Origin: Sinohyriopsis cumingii
Taxonomy: Eukaryota > Mollusca > Bivalvia > Unionida > Unionidae
NCBI GenBank assembly: GCA_028554795.2
Contig: JAPYKE020000537.1
Span: 372,001-436,000, forward strand
Direction of reading: 5' to 3'
Length of the DNA: 64,000 nucleotides
Part shown: in pieces, positions 10,549-24,592 of the stretch
Layout of the letters: each line of letters starts with the position of its first letter
Numbering within the stretch: the first letter of the stretch is position 1
Made by a program: the position numbers and the translations under genes
The notes under the pieces: generated by a model
The model's input: the letters and a program-made list of their open reading frames with translations, nothing else
Told to the model about the DNA's origin: nothing
The model's database searches: none

Positions 10549-12738
10549 GGAAGAACACTCTTCTTATTTGGTTTTTAAAACTTTAGTGAGTCTATAAAAT
10601 GATTTTTCCATATGTCGCGTATATTATTTTGACAATAGCTCGCATCAATGCAAATTGGTAGTTTATTGGAAGTTGTGGTATTTCGTTTTACAATATAAAG
10701 TTATTGCTTATATGTATTTTGTGTTGAAAAGTTACCCTTTTGCCAGCCATGTCACCCTATTATGTTTCTTCCTTGCTAACATTGGTATCAACTTGTCAAC
10801 TATATTGCTTCTTTTTCAACAAGGTTGCCATGTCGATAACTATGCGGCTATTCGGCCATCCATGTTGCCTATTTAGCTACACACACTGCCATACTGCCAG
10901 ATATGCTACCATACTGCCAGCCAGAAATAAACTAAATTGGTTAGAGAATTATATTGGATAAATGGTGACAAGAATATTCAAGCTCCAACATCCGATGAAT
11001 GGTATTAAGGTATACAAATAAACAGTACAAATAATGGCAAAATATGTCTAAATACAAGTTGCCTTTAGGTTTCTGCTTCGATATGAATTTTCAACGGTGA
11101 TCTTAAGAACACGAACCATTTTTACAAGCCAAACACAGTAGAATTGACCATATGCTAAAATGAAAAATAAAATTTAGAATGGATCAACCATGCGAGAGTT
11201 TCAAAGTATGGATTTCAATGCAAATAGAACAAAGTAAAATATACAAGCATTCAACCATATGGATACAACAAACCACCTCTTTTAAGTAGGTACTACGTGA
11301 CAAGATCTGAGTATCACTTTGCCAATATGCATCCTATGAAACGTAAAGATCCAAGTGCAAGGCCGAGGAGTATAGTACCAGTGAACATCATAAACTATGG
11401 CTATGTAGCTGATAAGGACAGACACAAAGAAACACCTATTTTTCGCTTAATGTTAGTCTAGGTTGAAAAATAACCAAACGCGCCTACTCTAAGTAACGAT
11501 ATATACACCAATGATCGCACTTACTTATAATAAATCAAATGTATCACTAAGATGGTATTATTTCTTACCTTATTCCGTGAGCCATACTAATATAGTTTTG
11601 TTGTATAGGATGCAACATCATAGTTATTCTGAAAATGGTTAGAACATACTTTTGTAAACTTTCCTAAGATATATCAATGATGAGGTATTTGCAAAAATGT
11701 TCAAATCATTTCAGAATAAACTACCAATGGTATATTAACCAGCAACATAAATAAGGAGAGAATAAAAATGGAAGATAATATTGAACTTATGCATTTTTTC
11801 AACGTTCAATTACCTCTTGAAATGAAAAGTTGCACTATCACACAAAACACGTATTTAGTTTTGAAGTATTTCATATTGGTTATTGTATGATTTCGATGTA
11901 TCGTGCTATATCATCATATGAAATCAACTCGCAGATTATTCGATTCTCTTAATTACTTTGACGATGTTGTTCGAGACAAATGTCAAAGAAATACCAGAAA
12001 ATGATTTTCTTCTGCATCGCTTTAGAATTGCGCATATCAGAACTGTTTTTTAAGTGTTAACCGCCTCAAATCAATGTCATACATAACTATTTTCAGTTCA
12101 TCTAGAACAAAATAAAACGACTCTACCTAATAAATGAATCTCAAAAGTCAGGTCTATTTTGTTCTTCTAATCTACCATTAGGTAACTAAAGTTAATGGAT
12201 CAAAATACTCATTCAATTTTCATGTTATAAATCTACATAGATTATTATCCTATGGTGTATAGTAAAGAACTACATTTAGAACATTCCAAAATGGTGAATG
12301 AGAAAAGGGAAGAGGTTATTTTATATGGGATGAAAAATTAAAATTCCTATTAATACATTGTGTTTCTGATGAATCTTTAAACAAAATCACGAAAGTATTT
12401 TCAAAAAGATTTATATATTAATAAACATATCATAAGGATATTAAGACTGTCATCACATATTTCTTGTACAGCTTAATGCACATAACATATTGAAAACATT
12501 TATAACTAATTGGAAATTCTGAAATAAGAACCTGCGATTCCTATATAGGCTTTCACAATGATGGGAAGCTGGATATTGTTGAATTAACATAGGTTTATTA
12601 CTTTGTTTAAAGTTCTAACTTACATCCAACATACTACAGAATATTTGTATTTCAAACTTAGGCAAAGGAACTGCACACATCTACATGTACTGGAATGAAA
12701 AATCAAGTGTCATCTTTTCAATAAAGAGAAATTATACA

Positions 12739-12765
12739 AATAATAATAATAATAATAATAATAAT
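12739..12765. repeat. Microsatellite 1, unit 3: (AAT)9
   Basis: Preceded by aaagagaaattatac, the A' variant shared with unit 7 (other A units have aaagtgaa). Confidence 0.96.
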
Positions 12766-12945
12766 AGCAAAAATACTGATAATTATAAAAATAATTGTAA
12801 TAATTGCGATATTAATAATAATCATAATCGCGCTAAATCCAGAGAAAGAATAATGAGTAGCTTTCGAAAGAATACAGGTACAAGAAAAATGATGGTTATG
12901 TTTCATAGAAACACGAAATGAATTTCTTTCGTCTTATAATTTCAG

Positions 12946-12978
12946 GGCATTGGGAGCGCGGCAAGGACGATTGGCTCG
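12946..12978 (+). other. Candidate micro-exon, unit 3 (A allele)
   Basis: Identical to unit 1 even though it lies within the A' block, so the island is uniform across all seven type A units. Confidence 0.38.
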
Positions 12979-13657
12979 GTAAGTTCAAATGTATCCTCAG
13001 CATTTAAGAATTATTTATGCTTGGTCATATTTTGATTGCTTGTCTGTCGACTGTTCTATTTAAAACCTTGATCAAAACACCCTCTCCGTTAAAATGTCAG
13101 AATTCAAAAGGTCAAGCATATCATATCAAACTTAAACAGAATTGTGATTTTAGTCTTTATACTGATTTCCAAACTGAACATCTCACTGGTAATGTAAAGG
13201 ACACAAATATTGCTAATACTGCTAATACAGCTACAGCTACTTATACTGCTACTAATCCTGCTACTATTAAAATAACACATAAATAAATGAATATACAAAC
13301 ACCAAATTAGACCATGAATCTAAACAATATCGTAAGAAATGAGATTTAGCTTTCAGCATTAACTATATGCCTCGAGTACTGGAAGAAAGGTAGGTCATAT
13401 TTATTGTGAATAGCTCCTTTTACTAGCTTACAAATATAAACCCTCTCAATTAGTTGGATCCTTCACGGACAGAAAAAAAGAAATGGGCAGCCAAGAGTAT
13501 TGTCCTTTAATTTATAACCATTATAAATATAACATTACATTCACTGACAGATATAATGTTAACTCTGCAATGAACAAAGGTGTACCAAAACAACGATATT
13601 TTCAGCAGATTAACATATTTCTGGAGCACGTAATAGGTATGCCTCCTAGGATGATCC

Positions 13658-13661
<4 letters not shown>

Positions 13662-13691
<30 letters not shown>
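13662..13691. repeat. Microsatellite 2, unit 3: (AAT)10, uninterrupted
   Basis: Lacks the AAC interruption, as does unit 7. Confidence 0.96.
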
Positions 13692-13694
<3 letters not shown>

Positions 13695-14003
13695 GATGGT
13701 AAGGTCGTAAACGCAAAAGAAAAGAAAATATCAGAAGAAGCAGAAGCAATACATACTTTATTATGTCCAGAATAAAGAAAAAAGATTGCTCAGTTATACA
13801 AGGTTCGAGGTTTGCCCCGCATTGGAACATATAAATATACACACATAGAGAAATTATAGACCATGGCTAGGTTCAAGGATGTATGTCAAATTCACAGTGA
13901 CATTTGAGTTTTAATAGTAATAAGAACAAGCATTCTTTATTTCAGACAGGATAATTCATAGATTTAAACTAAAATAAGGATATAAAAGAAAAATATTGTC
14001 AAC

Positions 14004-15813
14004 TTAAAAGATCTTATATATCTTATGTACAAGTATAAGATAAAATGACTGCAATGGATTGTTCCCTGAATGGTTTGGAATAAAATTAAGTAGCACATAT
14101 ACAGATAAACTTGTTCCTTCTGCTAAATTACGAGAATTTAAATGAATGGCATAGTTCCAAAGAGATTGCAATATTCTGTTCTTACTGTTTGATATTCCTG
14201 TCATCATTGAGTGTGTGTGTATGATTTGGATTTATAAAGTAGCTTTAAGAATTTTGCAGTCATATCGCTTCGATGTTTGCGGTGTGACAGTTTATAGTGA
14301 TTTCTTGCAATGGGGCATCATGCCGCAGACAAGTAGTGTGATGTTCCACCCAGTTACATTATCCTGACACCAAGCCGACCAATCGTAACACTAACATCTT
14401 AATGCTGAGCGACAAGAAAGGCAGCTATTAATACCATTTTTGTAAGTCTTTGGTGTGACCCGGCCGAGGATATATCACACGTGCTGACTACTAGGCCACT
14501 GGAGCGGGCTGTCATCATTGACAACACTATATTGTCTTTATTATTACTATTGCTTCAACAAAATGAAACCATTGCAATTTACAAACACGTTGGTGACACT
14601 GTTCCATCAAAGATGGTCTAATAGAAACAGAAAAGTATTATTAAGACCAATGACAAGTTTCGCTTCACATATTTTTCACGGTTTGTACATAGAGGAGCAG
14701 AAGACATTGTGTATTTATAAGATTTGAATAATATCATTTTGATATATAATGAAAATTCTTCAGGTTGCGTTGATGCACAAAAATCTGTAATGTCACATCA
14801 AATTTTCAATATCTGACCACTTAGATTTGGAATGAAGACCCAAATATGTAGAACAGTTCAAATACGTTAGAACATTGCCGTTAAAATGTACAGGGAGAGG
14901 AGATAGTGATTTGAAAGAAGTTGACTGAACGATCATTCATGCTGATTTTTGTGTATTACAGATGTAATCATTCTTTAATGCGAATTATTCACATATCTTT
15001 AACAATATCCTTAAATCAGCGATTAAAGGATTTATTAATGATATTTCATCAGTAAGACTATAGTTGTTAAGAAGCAACACATTTGGTGGCAAACATAATG
15101 ACACATAACACTGACCCGGCTTACGACTTAACTCGTATATGCATAATATTAAATAGCAAAGGTAAATACCGCACCCTCGACATACCCCACTGGTTACATG
15201 GAAAGTACTGGATATTACACTTCTCCATTTGACATAGTACAACTGTTTGCTATACCAGTTAACTAAAGTATGAACTATTTAGACAGGTATTTTAGTATCA
15301 ATGAATGATTCAAAGAGTATATAATGACTAAGTCTATGAAATGCCCTACTAGCGTCTAAAAAGCAAACAAACACTGATTCCCTGTTCTAAATAATAGTTA
15401 ACAGTTTCCTTAAATGCATATAGGCACAAATCTGCAGATTGTCTTTTTTCTGAAAAACCTAACTGATTATCAGAGATTGTGACTTCACATCTTTGCAGGA
15501 TGATGAATTCAAATATCTTTGAAATATTATGCGTTAAGCGATATAGGTCTACATATATTTTTTGTCCTTCAGGTTACCAATTTTGCTTTTTAGTAGCGGT
15601 CTAATCGTAGATATAATGAATTCACCGGAAATCATATGACGTACGAAGATACCATTAAATGAAATCATCAAAAACACATGAAGTCTAGTATTTTAAAATT
15701 TAAAATGTTCCACAGATAAGAAAATCTGATCCAGGACATTTACCTCGTTTTTGTCTTTGTTATTGCACATTGGATCTCAAAAAGTGTGATTACCTGAACG
15801 CAAGAAAAATGCT
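14004..15813 (-). pseudogene. LINE RT pseudogene, unit 3
   Basis: As unit 1, with gaatgattc in place of gaacttctc near 15.30 kb, a variant shared with units 4-7. Thumb-side piece at 14985-15242. Confidence 0.85.
14211..14508 (-). mobile_element. tRNA-derived SINE, unit 3
   Basis: 298 bp with 13-bp duplications. One private change (acaagtag) in the body near 14.33 kb. Confidence 0.88.
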
Positions 15814-18007
15814 GGAAGAACACTCTTCTTATTTGGTTTTTAAAACTTTAGTGAGTCTATAAAATGATTTTTCCATATGTCGCGTATATTATTTTGACAA
15901 TAGCTCGCATCAATGCAAATTGGTAGTTTATTGGAAGTTGTGGTATTTCGTTTTACAATATAAAGTTATTGCTTATATGTATTTTGTGTTGAAAAGTTAC
16001 CCTTTTGCCAGCCATGTCACCCTATTATGTTTCTTCCTTGCTAACATTGGTATCAACTTGTCAACTATATTGCTTCTTTTTCAACAAGGTTGCCATGTCG
16101 ATAACTATGCGGCTATTCGGCCATCCATGTTGCCTATTTAGCTACACACACTGCCATACTGCCAGATATGCTACCATACTGCCAGCCAGAAATAAACTAA
16201 ATTGGTTAGAGTATTATATTGGATAAATGGTGACAAGAATATTCAAGCTCCAACATCCGATGAATGGTATTAAGGTATACAAATAAACAGTACAAATAAT
16301 GGCAAAATATGTCTAAATACAAGTTGCCTTTAGGTTTCTGCTTCGATATGAATTTTCAACGGTGATCTTAAGAACACGAACCATTTTTACAAGCCAAACA
16401 CAGTAGAATTGACCATATACTAAAATGAAAAATAAAATTTAGAATGGATCAACCATGCGAGAGTTTCAAAGTATGGATTTCAATGCAAATAGAACAAAGT
16501 AAAATATACAAGCATTCAACCATATGGATACAACAAACCACCTCTTTTAAGTAGGTACTACGTGACAAGATCTGAGTATCACTTTGCCAATATGCATACT
16601 ATGAAACGTAAAGATCCAAGTGCAAGGCCGAGGAGTATAGTACCAGTGAACATCATAAACTATGGCTATGTAGCTGATAAGGACAGACACTAAGAAACAC
16701 CTATTATTCGCTTAATGTTAGTCCAGGTTGAAAAATAACCAAACGCGCCTACTCTAAGTTACGATATATACACCTATGATCGCACTTGCTTATAATAAAT
16801 CAAATGTACCACTAAGATGGTCTTATGTCTTACCTTATTCCGTGAGCCATACTGATATAGTTTTGTTGTATAGGATGCAACATCATAGTTATTCTGAAAA
16901 TGGTTAGAACATACTTTTGTAAACTTTCCTAAGATATATCAATGATGAGGTATTTGCAAAAATGTTCAAATCATTTCAGAATAAACTACCAATGGTATAT
17001 TAACCAGCAACATAAATAAGGAGAGAATAAAACTGGAAGATAATATTGAACTTATGCATTTTTTCAACGTTCAATTACCTTTTGAAATGAAAAGTTGCAC
17101 TATCACACAAAACACGTATTTAGTTTTGAAGTATTTCATATTGGTTATTGTATGATTTCGATGTATCGTGCTATATCATCATATGAAATCAACTCGCAGA
17201 TTATTCGATTCTCTTAATTACTTTGACCATGTTGTTCGAGACAAATGTCAAAGAAATACCAGAAAATGATTTTCTCCTGCATCGCTTTAGAATAACGCAT
17301 AACAGAACTATTTTTTAAGTATTAACCGCCTCAAATCAATGTCATACATAACTATTTTCAGTTCATCTAGAACAAAATAAAACGACTCTACCTAATAAAA
17401 AGAATCTCAAAAGTCAGGTCTATTTTGTTCTTCTAATCTACCATTAAGTAACTAAAGTTAAAGGATCAAAATACTCATTCAATTTTCATGTTATAAATCT
17501 ACATAGATTATTATCCTATGGTGTATAGTAAAGAACTACATTTAGAACATTCCAAAATGTTGAATGAGAAAAGGGAAGAGGTTATTTTATATGGGATGAA
17601 AAATTAAAATTCCTATTAATACATTGTGTTTCTGATGAATCTTTAAACATAAAATCACGAAAGTATTTTCAAAAAGATTTATATATTAATAAACATATCA
17701 TAAGGATATTAAGACTGTCATCACATATTTCTTGTACAGCTTAATGCACATAACATATTGAAAATATTTATAACTAATTGGAAATTCTGAAATAAGAACC
17801 TGCGATTCCTATATAGGCTTTCACAATGATGGGAAGCTGGATATTGTTGAATTAACATAGGTTTATTACTTTGTTATAAAGTTCTAACTTACATGCAACA
17901 TATTACAGAATATTTGTATTTCAAACTTAGGCAAAGGAACTGCACACATCTACATGTACTGGCATGAAAAATCAAGTGTCATCTTTTCAATAAAGTGAAA
18001 TTATACA

Positions 18008-18037
<30 letters not shown>
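18008..18037. repeat. Microsatellite 1, unit 4: (AAT)10
   Basis: Pure run. Confidence 0.96.
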
Positions 18038-18038
<1 letters not shown>

Positions 18039-18217
18039 GCAAAAATACTGATAATTATAAAAATAATTGTAATAATTGCGATATTAATAATAATCATAAT
18101 CGCGCTAAATCCAGAGAAAGAATAATGAGTAGCTTTCGAAAGAATACAGGTACAAGAAAAATGATGGTTATGTTTCATAGAAACACGAAATGAATTTCTT
18201 TCGTCTTATAATTTCAG

Positions 18218-18250
18218 GGCATTGGGAGCGCGGCAAGGACGATTGGCTCG
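18218..18250 (+). other. Candidate micro-exon, unit 4 (A allele)
   Basis: Identical to unit 1. Confidence 0.38.
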
Positions 18251-18933
18251 GTAAGTTCAAATGTATCCTCAGCATTTAAGAATTATTTATGCTTGGTCAT
18301 ATTTTGATTGCTTGTCTGTCGACTGTTCTATTTAAAACCTTGATCAAAACACCCTCTCCGTTAAAATGTCAGAATTCAAAAGGTCAAGCATATCATATCA
18401 AACTTAAACAGAATTGTGATTTTAGTCTTTGTACTGATTTCCAAACTGAACATCTCACTGATAATGTAAAGGACACAAATATTGCTAATACTGCTAATAC
18501 AGCTACAGCTACTTATACTGCTACTAATCCTGCTACTATTAAAATAACACATAAATAAATGAATATACAAACACCAAATTAGACCATGAATCTAAACAAT
18601 ATCGTAAGAAATGAGATTTAGCTTTCAGCATTAACTATATGCCTCGAGTACTGGAAGAAAGGTAGGTCATATTTATTGTGAATAGCTCCTTTTACTAGCT
18701 TACAAATATAAACCCTCTCAATCAGTTGGATCCTTCACGGATAGAAAAAAAGAAATGGGCAGCCAAGAGTATTGTCCTTTAATTTATAACCATTATAAAT
18801 ATAACATTACATTCACTGACAGATATAATGTCAACTCTGCAATGAACAAAGGTGTACCAAAACAACGATATTTTCAGCAGATTAACATATTTCTGGAGCA
18901 CGTAATAGGTATGCCTCCTCGGATGATCCATAT

Positions 18934-18954
18934 AATAATAATAATAATAATAAC

Positions 18955-18984
<30 letters not shown>
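18934..18984. repeat. Microsatellite 2, unit 4: 17 triplets, one AAC
   Basis: One triplet shorter than unit 5, the main difference between these two units in this segment. Confidence 0.96.
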
Positions 18985-18987
<3 letters not shown>

Positions 18988-19296
18988 GATGGTAAGGTCG
19001 TAAACGCAAAAGAAAAGAAAATATCAGAAGAAGCAGAAGCAATACATACTTTATTATGTCCAGAATAAAGAAAAAAGATTGCTCAGTTATACAAGGTTCG
19101 AGGTTTGCCCCGCATTGGAACATATAAATATACACACATAGAGAAATTATAGACCATGGCTAGGTTCAAGGATGTATGTCAAATTCACAGTGACATTTGA
19201 GTTTTAATAGTAATAAGAACAAGCATTCTTTATTTCAGACAGGATAATTCATAGATTTAAACTAAAATAAGGATATAAAAGAAAAATATTGTCAAC

Positions 19297-21106
19297 TTAA
19301 AAGATCTTATATATCTTATGTACAAGTATAAGATAAAATGACTGCAATGGATTGTTCCCTGAATGGTTTGGAATAAAATTAAGTAGCACATATACAGATA
19401 AACTTGTTCCTTCTGCTAAATTACGAGAATTTAAATGAATGGCATAGTTCCAAAGAGATTGCAATATTCTGTTCTTACTGTTTGATATTCCTGTCATCAT
19501 TGAGTGTGTGTGTATGATTTGGATTTATAAAGTAGCTTTAAGAATTTTGCAGTCATATCGCTTCGATGTTTGCGGTGTGACAGTTTATAGTGATTTCTTG
19601 CAATGGGGCATCATGCCGCAGACAGGTAGTGTGATGTTCCACCCAGTTACATTATCCTGACACCAAGCCGACCAATCGTAACACTAACATCTTAATGCTG
19701 AGCGACAAGAAAGGCAGCTATTAATACCATTTTTGTAAGTCTTTGGTGTGACCCGGCCGAGGATATATCACACGTGCTGACTACTAGGCCACTGGAGCGG
19801 GCTGTCATCATTGACAACACTATATTGTCTTTATTATTACTATTGCTTCAACAAAATGAAACCATTGCAATTTACAAACACGTTGGTGACACTGTTCCAT
19901 CAAAGATGGTCTAATAGAAACAGAAAAGTATTATTAAGACCAATGACAAGTTTCGCTTCACATATTTTTCACGGTTTGTACATAGAGGAGCAGAAGACAT
20001 TGTGTATTTATAAGATTTGAATAATATCATTTTGATATATAATGAAAATTCTTCAGGTTGCGTTGATGCACAAAAATCTGTAATGTCACATCAAATTTTC
20101 AATATCTGACCACTTAGATTTGGAATGAAGACCCAAATATGTAGAACAGTTCAAATACGTTAGAACATTGCCGTTAAAATGTACAGGGAGAGGAGATAGT
20201 GATTTGAAAGAAGTTGACTGAACGATCATTCATGCTGATTTTTGTGTATTACAGATGTAATCATTCTTTAATGCGAATTATTCACATATCTTTAACAATA
20301 TCCTTAAATCAGCGATTAAAGGATTTATTAATGATATTTCATCAGTAAGACTATAGTTGTTAAGAAGCAACACATTTGGTGGCAAACATAATGACACATA
20401 ACACTGACCCGGCTTACGACTTAACTCGTATATGCATAATATTAAATAGCAAAGGTAAATACCGCACCCTCGACATACCCCACTGGTTACATGGAAAGTA
20501 CTGGATATTACACTTCTCCATTTGACATAGTACAACTGTTTGCTATACCAGTTAACTAAAGTATGAACTATTTAGACAGGTATTTTAGTATCAATGAATG
20601 ATTCAAAGAGTATATAATGACTAAGTCTATGAAATGCCCTACTAGCGTCTAAAAAGCAAACAAACACTGATTCCCTGTTCTAAATAATAGTTAACAGTTT
20701 CCTTAAATGCATATAGGCACAAATCTGCAGATTGTCTTTTTTCTGAAAAACCTAACTGATTATCAGAGATTGTGACTTCACATCTTTGCAGGATGATGAA
20801 TTCAAATATCTTTGAAATATTATGCGTTAAGCGATATAGGTCTACATATATTTTTTGTCCTTCAGGTTACCAATTTTGCTTTTTAGTAGCGGTCTAATCG
20901 TAGATATAATGAATTCACCGGAAATCATATGACGTACGAAGATACCATTAAATGAAATCATCAAAAACACATGAAGTCTAGTATTTTAAAATTTAAAATG
21001 TTCCACAGATAAGAAAATCTGATCCAGGACATTTACCTCGTTTTTGTCTTTGTTATTGCACATTGGATCTCAAAAAGTGTGATTACCTGAACGCAAGAAA
21101 AATGCT
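19297..21106 (-). pseudogene. LINE RT pseudogene, unit 4
   Basis: As unit 3. Thumb-side piece at 20278-20535. Confidence 0.85.
19504..19801 (-). mobile_element. tRNA-derived SINE, unit 4
   Basis: 298 bp with intact 13-bp duplications. Confidence 0.88.
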
Positions 21107-23300
21107 GGAAGAACACTCTTCTTATTTGGTTTTTAAAACTTTAGTGAGTCTATAAAATGATTTTTCCATATGTCGCGTATATTATTTTGACAATAGCTCG
21201 CATCAATGCAAATTGGTAGTTTATTGGAAGTTGTGGTATTTCGTTTTACAATATAAAGTTATTGCTTATATGTATTTTGTGTTGAAAAGTTACCCTTTTG
21301 CCAGCCATGTCACCCTATTATGTTTCTTCCTTGCTAACATTGGTATCAACTTGTCAACTATATTGCTTCTTTTTCAACAAGGTTGCCATGTCGATAACTA
21401 TGCGGCTATTCGGCCATCCATGTTGCCTATTTAGCTACACACACTGCCATACTGCCAGATATGCTACCATACTGCCAGCCAGAAATAAACTAAATTGGTT
21501 AGAGTATTATATTGGATAAATGGTGACAAGAATATTCAAGCTCCAACATCCGATGAATGGTATTAAGGTATACAAATAAACAGTACAAATAATGGCAAAA
21601 TATGTCTAAATACAAGTTGCCTTTAGGTTTCTGCTTCGATATGAATTTTCAACGGTGATCTTAAGAACACGAACCATTTTTACAAGCCAAACACAGTAGA
21701 ATTGACCATATACTAAAATGAAAAATAAAATTTAGAATGGATCAACCATGCGAGAGTTTCAAAGTATGGATTTCAATGCAAATAGAACAAAGTAAAATAT
21801 ACAAGCATTCAACCATATGGATACAACAAACCACCTCTTTTAAGTAGGTACTACGTGACAAGATCTGAGTATCACTTTGCCAATATGCATACTATGAAAC
21901 GTAAAGATCCAAGTGCAAGGCCGAGGAGTATAGTACCAGTGAACATCATAAACTATGGCTATGTAGCTGATAAGGACAGACACTAAGAAACACCTATTAT
22001 TCGCTTAATGTTAGTCCAGGTTGAAAAATAACCAAACGCGCCTACTCTAAGTTACGATATATACACCTATGATCGCACTTGCTTATAATAAATCAAATGT
22101 ACCACTAAGATGGTCTTATGTCTTACCTTATTCCGTGAGCCATACTGATATAGTTTTGTTGTATAGGATGCAACATCATAGTTATTCTGAAAATGGTTAG
22201 AACATACTTTTGTAAACTTTCCTAAGATATATCAATGATGAGGTATTTGCAAAAATGTTCAAATCATTTCAGAATAAACTACCAATGGTATATTAACCAG
22301 CAACATAAATAAGGAGAGAATAAAACTGGAAGATAATATTGAACTTATGCATTTTTTCAACGTTCAATTACCTTTTGAAATGAAAAGTTGCACTATCACA
22401 CAAAACACGTATTTAGTTTTGAAGTATTTCATATTGGTTATTGTATGATTTCGATGTATCGTGCTATATCATCATATGAAATCAACTCGCAGATTATTCG
22501 ATTCTCTTAATTACTTTGACCATGTTGTTCGAGACAAATGTCAAAGAAATACCAGAAAATGATTTTCTCCTGCATCGCTTTAGAATAACGCATAACAGAA
22601 CTATTTTTTAAGTATTAACCGCCTCAAATCAATGTCATACATAACTATTTTCAGTTCATCTAGAACAAAATAAAACGACTCTACCTAATAAAAAGAATCT
22701 CAAAAGTCAGGTCTATTTTGTTCTTCTAATCTACCATTAAGTAACTAAAGTTAAAGGATCAAAATACTCATTCAATTTTCATGTTATAAATCTACATAGA
22801 TTATTATCCTATGGTGTATAGTAAAGAACTACATTTAGAACATTCCAAAATGTTGAATGAGAAAAGGGAAGAGGTTATTTTATATGGGATGAAAAATTAA
22901 AATTCCTATTAATACATTGTGTTTCTGATGAATCTTTAAACATAAAATCACGAAAGTATTTTCAAAAAGATTTATATATTAATAAACATATCATAAGGAT
23001 ATTAAGACTGTCATCACATATTTCTTGTACAGCTTAATGCACATAACATATTGAAAATATTTATAACTAATTGGAAATTCTGAAATAAGAACCTGCGATT
23101 CCTATATAGGCTTTCACAATGATGGGAAGCTGGATATTGTTGAATTAACATAGGTTTATTACTTTGTTATAAAGTTCTAACTTACATGCAACATATTACA
23201 GAATATTTGTATTTCAAACTTAGGCAAAGGAACTGCACACATCTACATGTACTGGCATGAAAAATCAAGTGTCATCTTTTCAATAAAGTGAAATTATACA

Positions 23301-23330
<30 letters not shown>
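23301..23330. repeat. Microsatellite 1, unit 5: (AAT)10
   Basis: Pure run. Confidence 0.96.
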
Positions 23331-23331
<1 letters not shown>

Positions 23332-23510
23332 GCAAAAATACTGATAATTATAAAAATAATTGTAATAATTGCGATATTAATAATAATCATAATCGCGCTA
23401 AATCCAGAGAAAGAATAATGAGTAGCTTTCGAAAGAATACAGGTACAAGAAAAATGATGGTTATGTTTCATAGAAACACGAAATGAATTTCTTTCGTCTT
23501 ATAATTTCAG

Positions 23511-23543
23511 GGCATTGGGAGCGCGGCAAGGACGATTGGCTCG
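23511..23543 (+). other. Candidate micro-exon, unit 5 (A allele)
   Basis: Identical to unit 1. Confidence 0.38.
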
Positions 23544-24226
23544 GTAAGTTCAAATGTATCCTCAGCATTTAAGAATTATTTATGCTTGGTCATATTTTGA
23601 TTGCTTGTCTGTCGACTGTTCTATTTAAAACCTTGATCAAAACACCCTCTCCGTTAAAATGTCAGAATTCAAAAGGTCAAGCATATCATATCAAACTTAA
23701 ACAGAATTGTGATTTTAGTCTTTGTACTGATTTCCAAACTGAACATCTCACTGATAATGTAAAGGACACAAATATTGCTAATACTGCTAATACAGCTACA
23801 GCTACTTATACTGCTACTAATCCTGCTACTATTAAAATAACACATAAATAAATGAATATACAAACACCAAATTAGACCATGAATCTAAACAATATCGTAA
23901 GAAATGAGATTTAGCTTTCAGCATTAACTATATGCCTCGAGTACTGGAAGAAAGGTAGGTCATATTTATTGTGAATAGCTCCTTTTACTAGCTTACAAAT
24001 ATAAACCCTCTCAATCAGTTGGATCCTTCACGGATAGAAAAAAAGAAATGGGCAGCCAAGAGTATTGTCCTTTAATTTATAACCATTATAAATATAACAT
24101 TACATTCACTGACAGATATAATGTCAACTCTGCAATGAACAAAGGTGTACCAAAACAACGATATTTTCAGCAGATTAACATATTTCTGGAGCACGTAATA
24201 GGTATGCCTCCTCGGATGATCCATAT

Positions 24227-24247
24227 AATAATAATAATAATAATAAC

Positions 24248-24280
<33 letters not shown>
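24227..24280. repeat. Microsatellite 2, unit 5: 18 triplets, one AAC
   Basis: One triplet longer than unit 4. Confidence 0.96.
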
Positions 24281-24283
<3 letters not shown>

Positions 24284-24592
24284 GATGGTAAGGTCGTAAA
24301 CGCAAAAGAAAAGAAAATATCAGAAGAAGCAGAAGCAATACATACTTTATTATGTCCAGAATAAAGAAAAAAGATTGCTCAGTTATACAAGGTTCGAGGT
24401 TTGCCCCGCATTGGAACATATAAATATACACACATAGAGAAATTATAGACCATGGCTAGGTTCAAGGATGTATGTCAAATTCACAGTGACATTTGAGTTT
24501 TAATAGTAATAAGAACAAGCATTCTTTATTTCAGACAGGATAATTCATAGATTTAAACTAAAATAAGGATATAAAAGAAAAATATTGTCAAC

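Larger units (their letters stand above)
5288..10598. repeat. Tandem array unit 2 (type A, 5311 bp)
   Basis: Nearly identical to unit 1. Most of its extra length comes from the second AAT tract (8358-8426), the longest such tract in the window. Confidence 0.97.
10599..15863. repeat. Tandem array unit 3 (type A with A' block, 5265 bp)
   Basis: The ends match the neighbouring type A units. From about 11.33 to 13.56 kb it carries a cluster of linked variants shared with unit 7 and partly with type B, such as gtaacgat in place of gttacgat and tattatttcttacc in place of tcttatgtcttacc. The 3' end (near 15.67-15.72 kb) instead shares private variants with unit 4. It is therefore a mosaic. Confidence 0.96.
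15864..21156. repeat. Tandem array unit 4 (type A, 5293 bp)
   Basis: Very close to unit 5 in its first half (for example gaccatatac near 16.42 kb, shared only with unit 5). Its LINE end shares variants with unit 3. Confidence 0.97.
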
